Shown here: positions 12,831-13,848 of the stretch, piece by piece
How positions within the stretch are numbered: the stretch's first letter is position 1
Layout of the letters: the number at the start of each line of letters is the position of its first letter
Source of the DNA: DASZXJ01 sp035545895
Lineage (GTDB): Bacteria > Planctomycetota > Phycisphaerae > Tepidisphaerales > Tepidisphaeraceae
Direction: 5' to 3'
Assembly (NCBI GenBank): GCA_035545895.1
Contig: DASZXJ010000158.1
Span: forward strand, 1 to 13,848
DNA: 13,848 nucleotides
Program-made: the position numbers and the translations under genes
The notes under the pieces: generated by a model
Databases searched by the model: none
What the model saw: the letters and a program-made list of their open reading frames with translations, nothing else
What the model was told of the DNA's origin: nothing

Positions 12831-13823
12831 ATGCCGCTCTCTCGCAGTAAGTTTAACGAGATCATCGTCGACGCTATTCGGCGATCAGGTTGGAGTGAAG
12901 TCTATCTGGGTCGCTTGTCAGCGCATCCGTTTCGCGTTGGCGCGGTAAGTGGGGACAAGAGTCGCTCCCTCGCAGTCTACAGTTGGAGCGTCACACACGG
13001 GGGTGCTAGTCGCAGCGCGAATGAATTCAGAATACAAGTCCAAGTCACCGAATTTGTGATCTTACCAGATGTGCAAACGTTAGTCTTGGGATGGTGGTCC
13101 GAAGCCGGCTTGTTCGCTGCTTTCGACATTCAAAAGCATCACGGGAAATTGGGTAATAACGCCTCCATTCAAGTATCCAGGGCGACGCTTAACGCCGCTG
13201 TACTGAACGGACTTGCCGTACAGACTGGCAAGGGTAATCAAGAAGTCGTAGCTGCTTTCCGCCCCGAGTATTTCATGACTTACGTCGAGAATATGGATCA
13301 CATCCATAATTTTGGAACGTCATCAGCGGCCATCGATGCGCTAATTCAAGCACTTGATCCGGCAATCGCGCCCACTCAGATTCCAGTCGGGGCGTTGTCT
13401 GCTGAGCGACAACTTGTGATCCAGACAGTAAGAAAACGCGTTAGGGAAGCTAATTTCCGCGAAAAGGTTCTTCGAGCGTATGATCACGAGTGCGCAATGT
13501 GTAACATTCAACTCGAATTAGTTGACGCCGCGCACATCGTCCCTGTTGCAGCACCCGCATCGACGGATGACACGGATAATGGTATGGCGCTATGCGCTCT
13601 GCATCATCGGGCATACGATGCAGCTTTAGTGACGGTAAATGCCGACTATTCAATCGCGGTAAGTGATGCTGAAATCGGTCGGTTACGGGGGATTGGTCAT
13701 CATGGTGGATTGGACGAATTTGTCGACGGCTTACGCGATATCATCAATGTTCCCCCGAACGTGCACGATCGACCTCGACCGGAATACCTGAACCGCGGAA
13801 AGACGATTCGCGGATGGCGATAA
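12831..13823 (+). CDS. HNH restriction endonuclease, partner of the m4C methyltransferase
   Basis: This 330-residue protein ends in an HNH nuclease domain (about 208-270): NFREKVLRAYDHECAMC with C221 and C224, then DAAHIVP with H235, NGMALC with N250 and C255, and HHRAYD with H258-H259. These fit the beta-beta-alpha-metal fold, with general base and metal ligands in place and a possible zinc site formed by the cysteines. Residues about 20-165 form a separate domain (YSWSVTHGGASRS, NEFRIQVQVTEF, LVLGWW, FAAFDIQKH, EVVAAFRPEY). I recall similar N-terminal regions in other restriction endonucleases but cannot name the family; it is the likely site-recognition domain. The ATG at 12831 lies 3 bp past the methyltransferase stop, with GAGG eight bases upstream inside that gene. 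Close linkage makes this the cognate restriction enzyme (inference). M.PvuII itself pairs with an unrelated, much smaller PD-(D/E)xK nuclease. Confidence 0.82.
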   Translation: MPLSRSKFNEIIVDAIRRSGWSEVYLGRLSAHPFRVGAVSGDKSRSLAVYSWSVTHGGASRSANEFRIQVQVTEFVILPDVQTLVLGWWSEAGLFAAFDIQKHHGKLGNNASIQVSRATLNAAVLNGLAVQTGKGNQEVVAAFRPEYFMTYVENMDHIHNFGTSSAAIDALIQALDPAIAPTQIPVGALSAERQLVIQTVRKRVREANFREKVLRAYDHECAMCNIQLELVDAAHIVPVAAPASTDDTDNGMALCALHHRAYDAALVTVNADYSIAVSDAEIGRLRGIGHHGGLDEFVDGLRDIINVPPNVHDRPRPEYLNRGKTIRGWR

Positions 13824-13848
13824 TCATGGAACACAAATGATATTTTCG

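Overview
The window reads as an ordinary chromosomal stretch of a GC-rich bacterium with a foreign-looking restriction-modification module at its right end. A planctomycete, perhaps a Phycisphaerae-like or related PVC lineage, is the best guess. The reasons are the fused AroD-AroE enzyme, two non-identical clpP genes in one operon, several genes without a Shine-Dalgarno sequence, a DUF3391-type HD-GYP protein, and phosphohexomutase and ferredoxin types common in that phylum. This is inference from protein style; no rRNA or other marker gene is present.

Layout. Plus strand, 1-3334: the 3' end of dapA (lysine pathway), a bifunctional 3-dehydroquinate dehydratase/shikimate dehydrogenase, and an HD-GYP phosphodiesterase-like protein. 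Minus strand, 5962 down to 3347: a tight operon of clpP1 (full catalytic triad), clpP2 (the triad Asp is replaced by Asn), a coiled-coil lipoprotein whose start overlaps the clpP2 stop by 14 nt, and a four-cluster NapG/MauM-like ferredoxin. The trigger factor gene tig is transcribed divergently from clpP1 across a 181-bp region with a plausible promoter for each direction. Plus strand, 6144-10289: tig, hisS and a phosphohexomutase (GlmM/ManB type). Minus strand, 11689 down to 10331: dtd (D-aminoacyl-tRNA deacylase) followed by a GNAT acetyltransferase. Plus strand, 11793-13823: an N4-cytosine DNA methyltransferase strongly resembling M.PvuII, then, after a 3-nt gap, an HNH endonuclease. Together they look like a complete Type II restriction-modification pair of A+T-richer composition.

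How the genes work together. Trigger factor and the two ClpPs handle nascent-chain folding and regulated proteolysis; HisRS and Dtd supply and proofread aminoacyl-tRNA; DapA and AroDE supply lysine/cell-wall and aromatic precursors; the phosphohexomutase probably feeds cell-wall amino-sugar synthesis. The most unusual non-coding features are two intergenic hairpins, one before hisS and one between dtd and the GNAT gene. Both are built from 7-bp tandem units in inverted orientation and both abut the start codon of the next gene. No tRNA, rRNA, CRISPR array, transposase or gene-free stretch over 300 bases is present.
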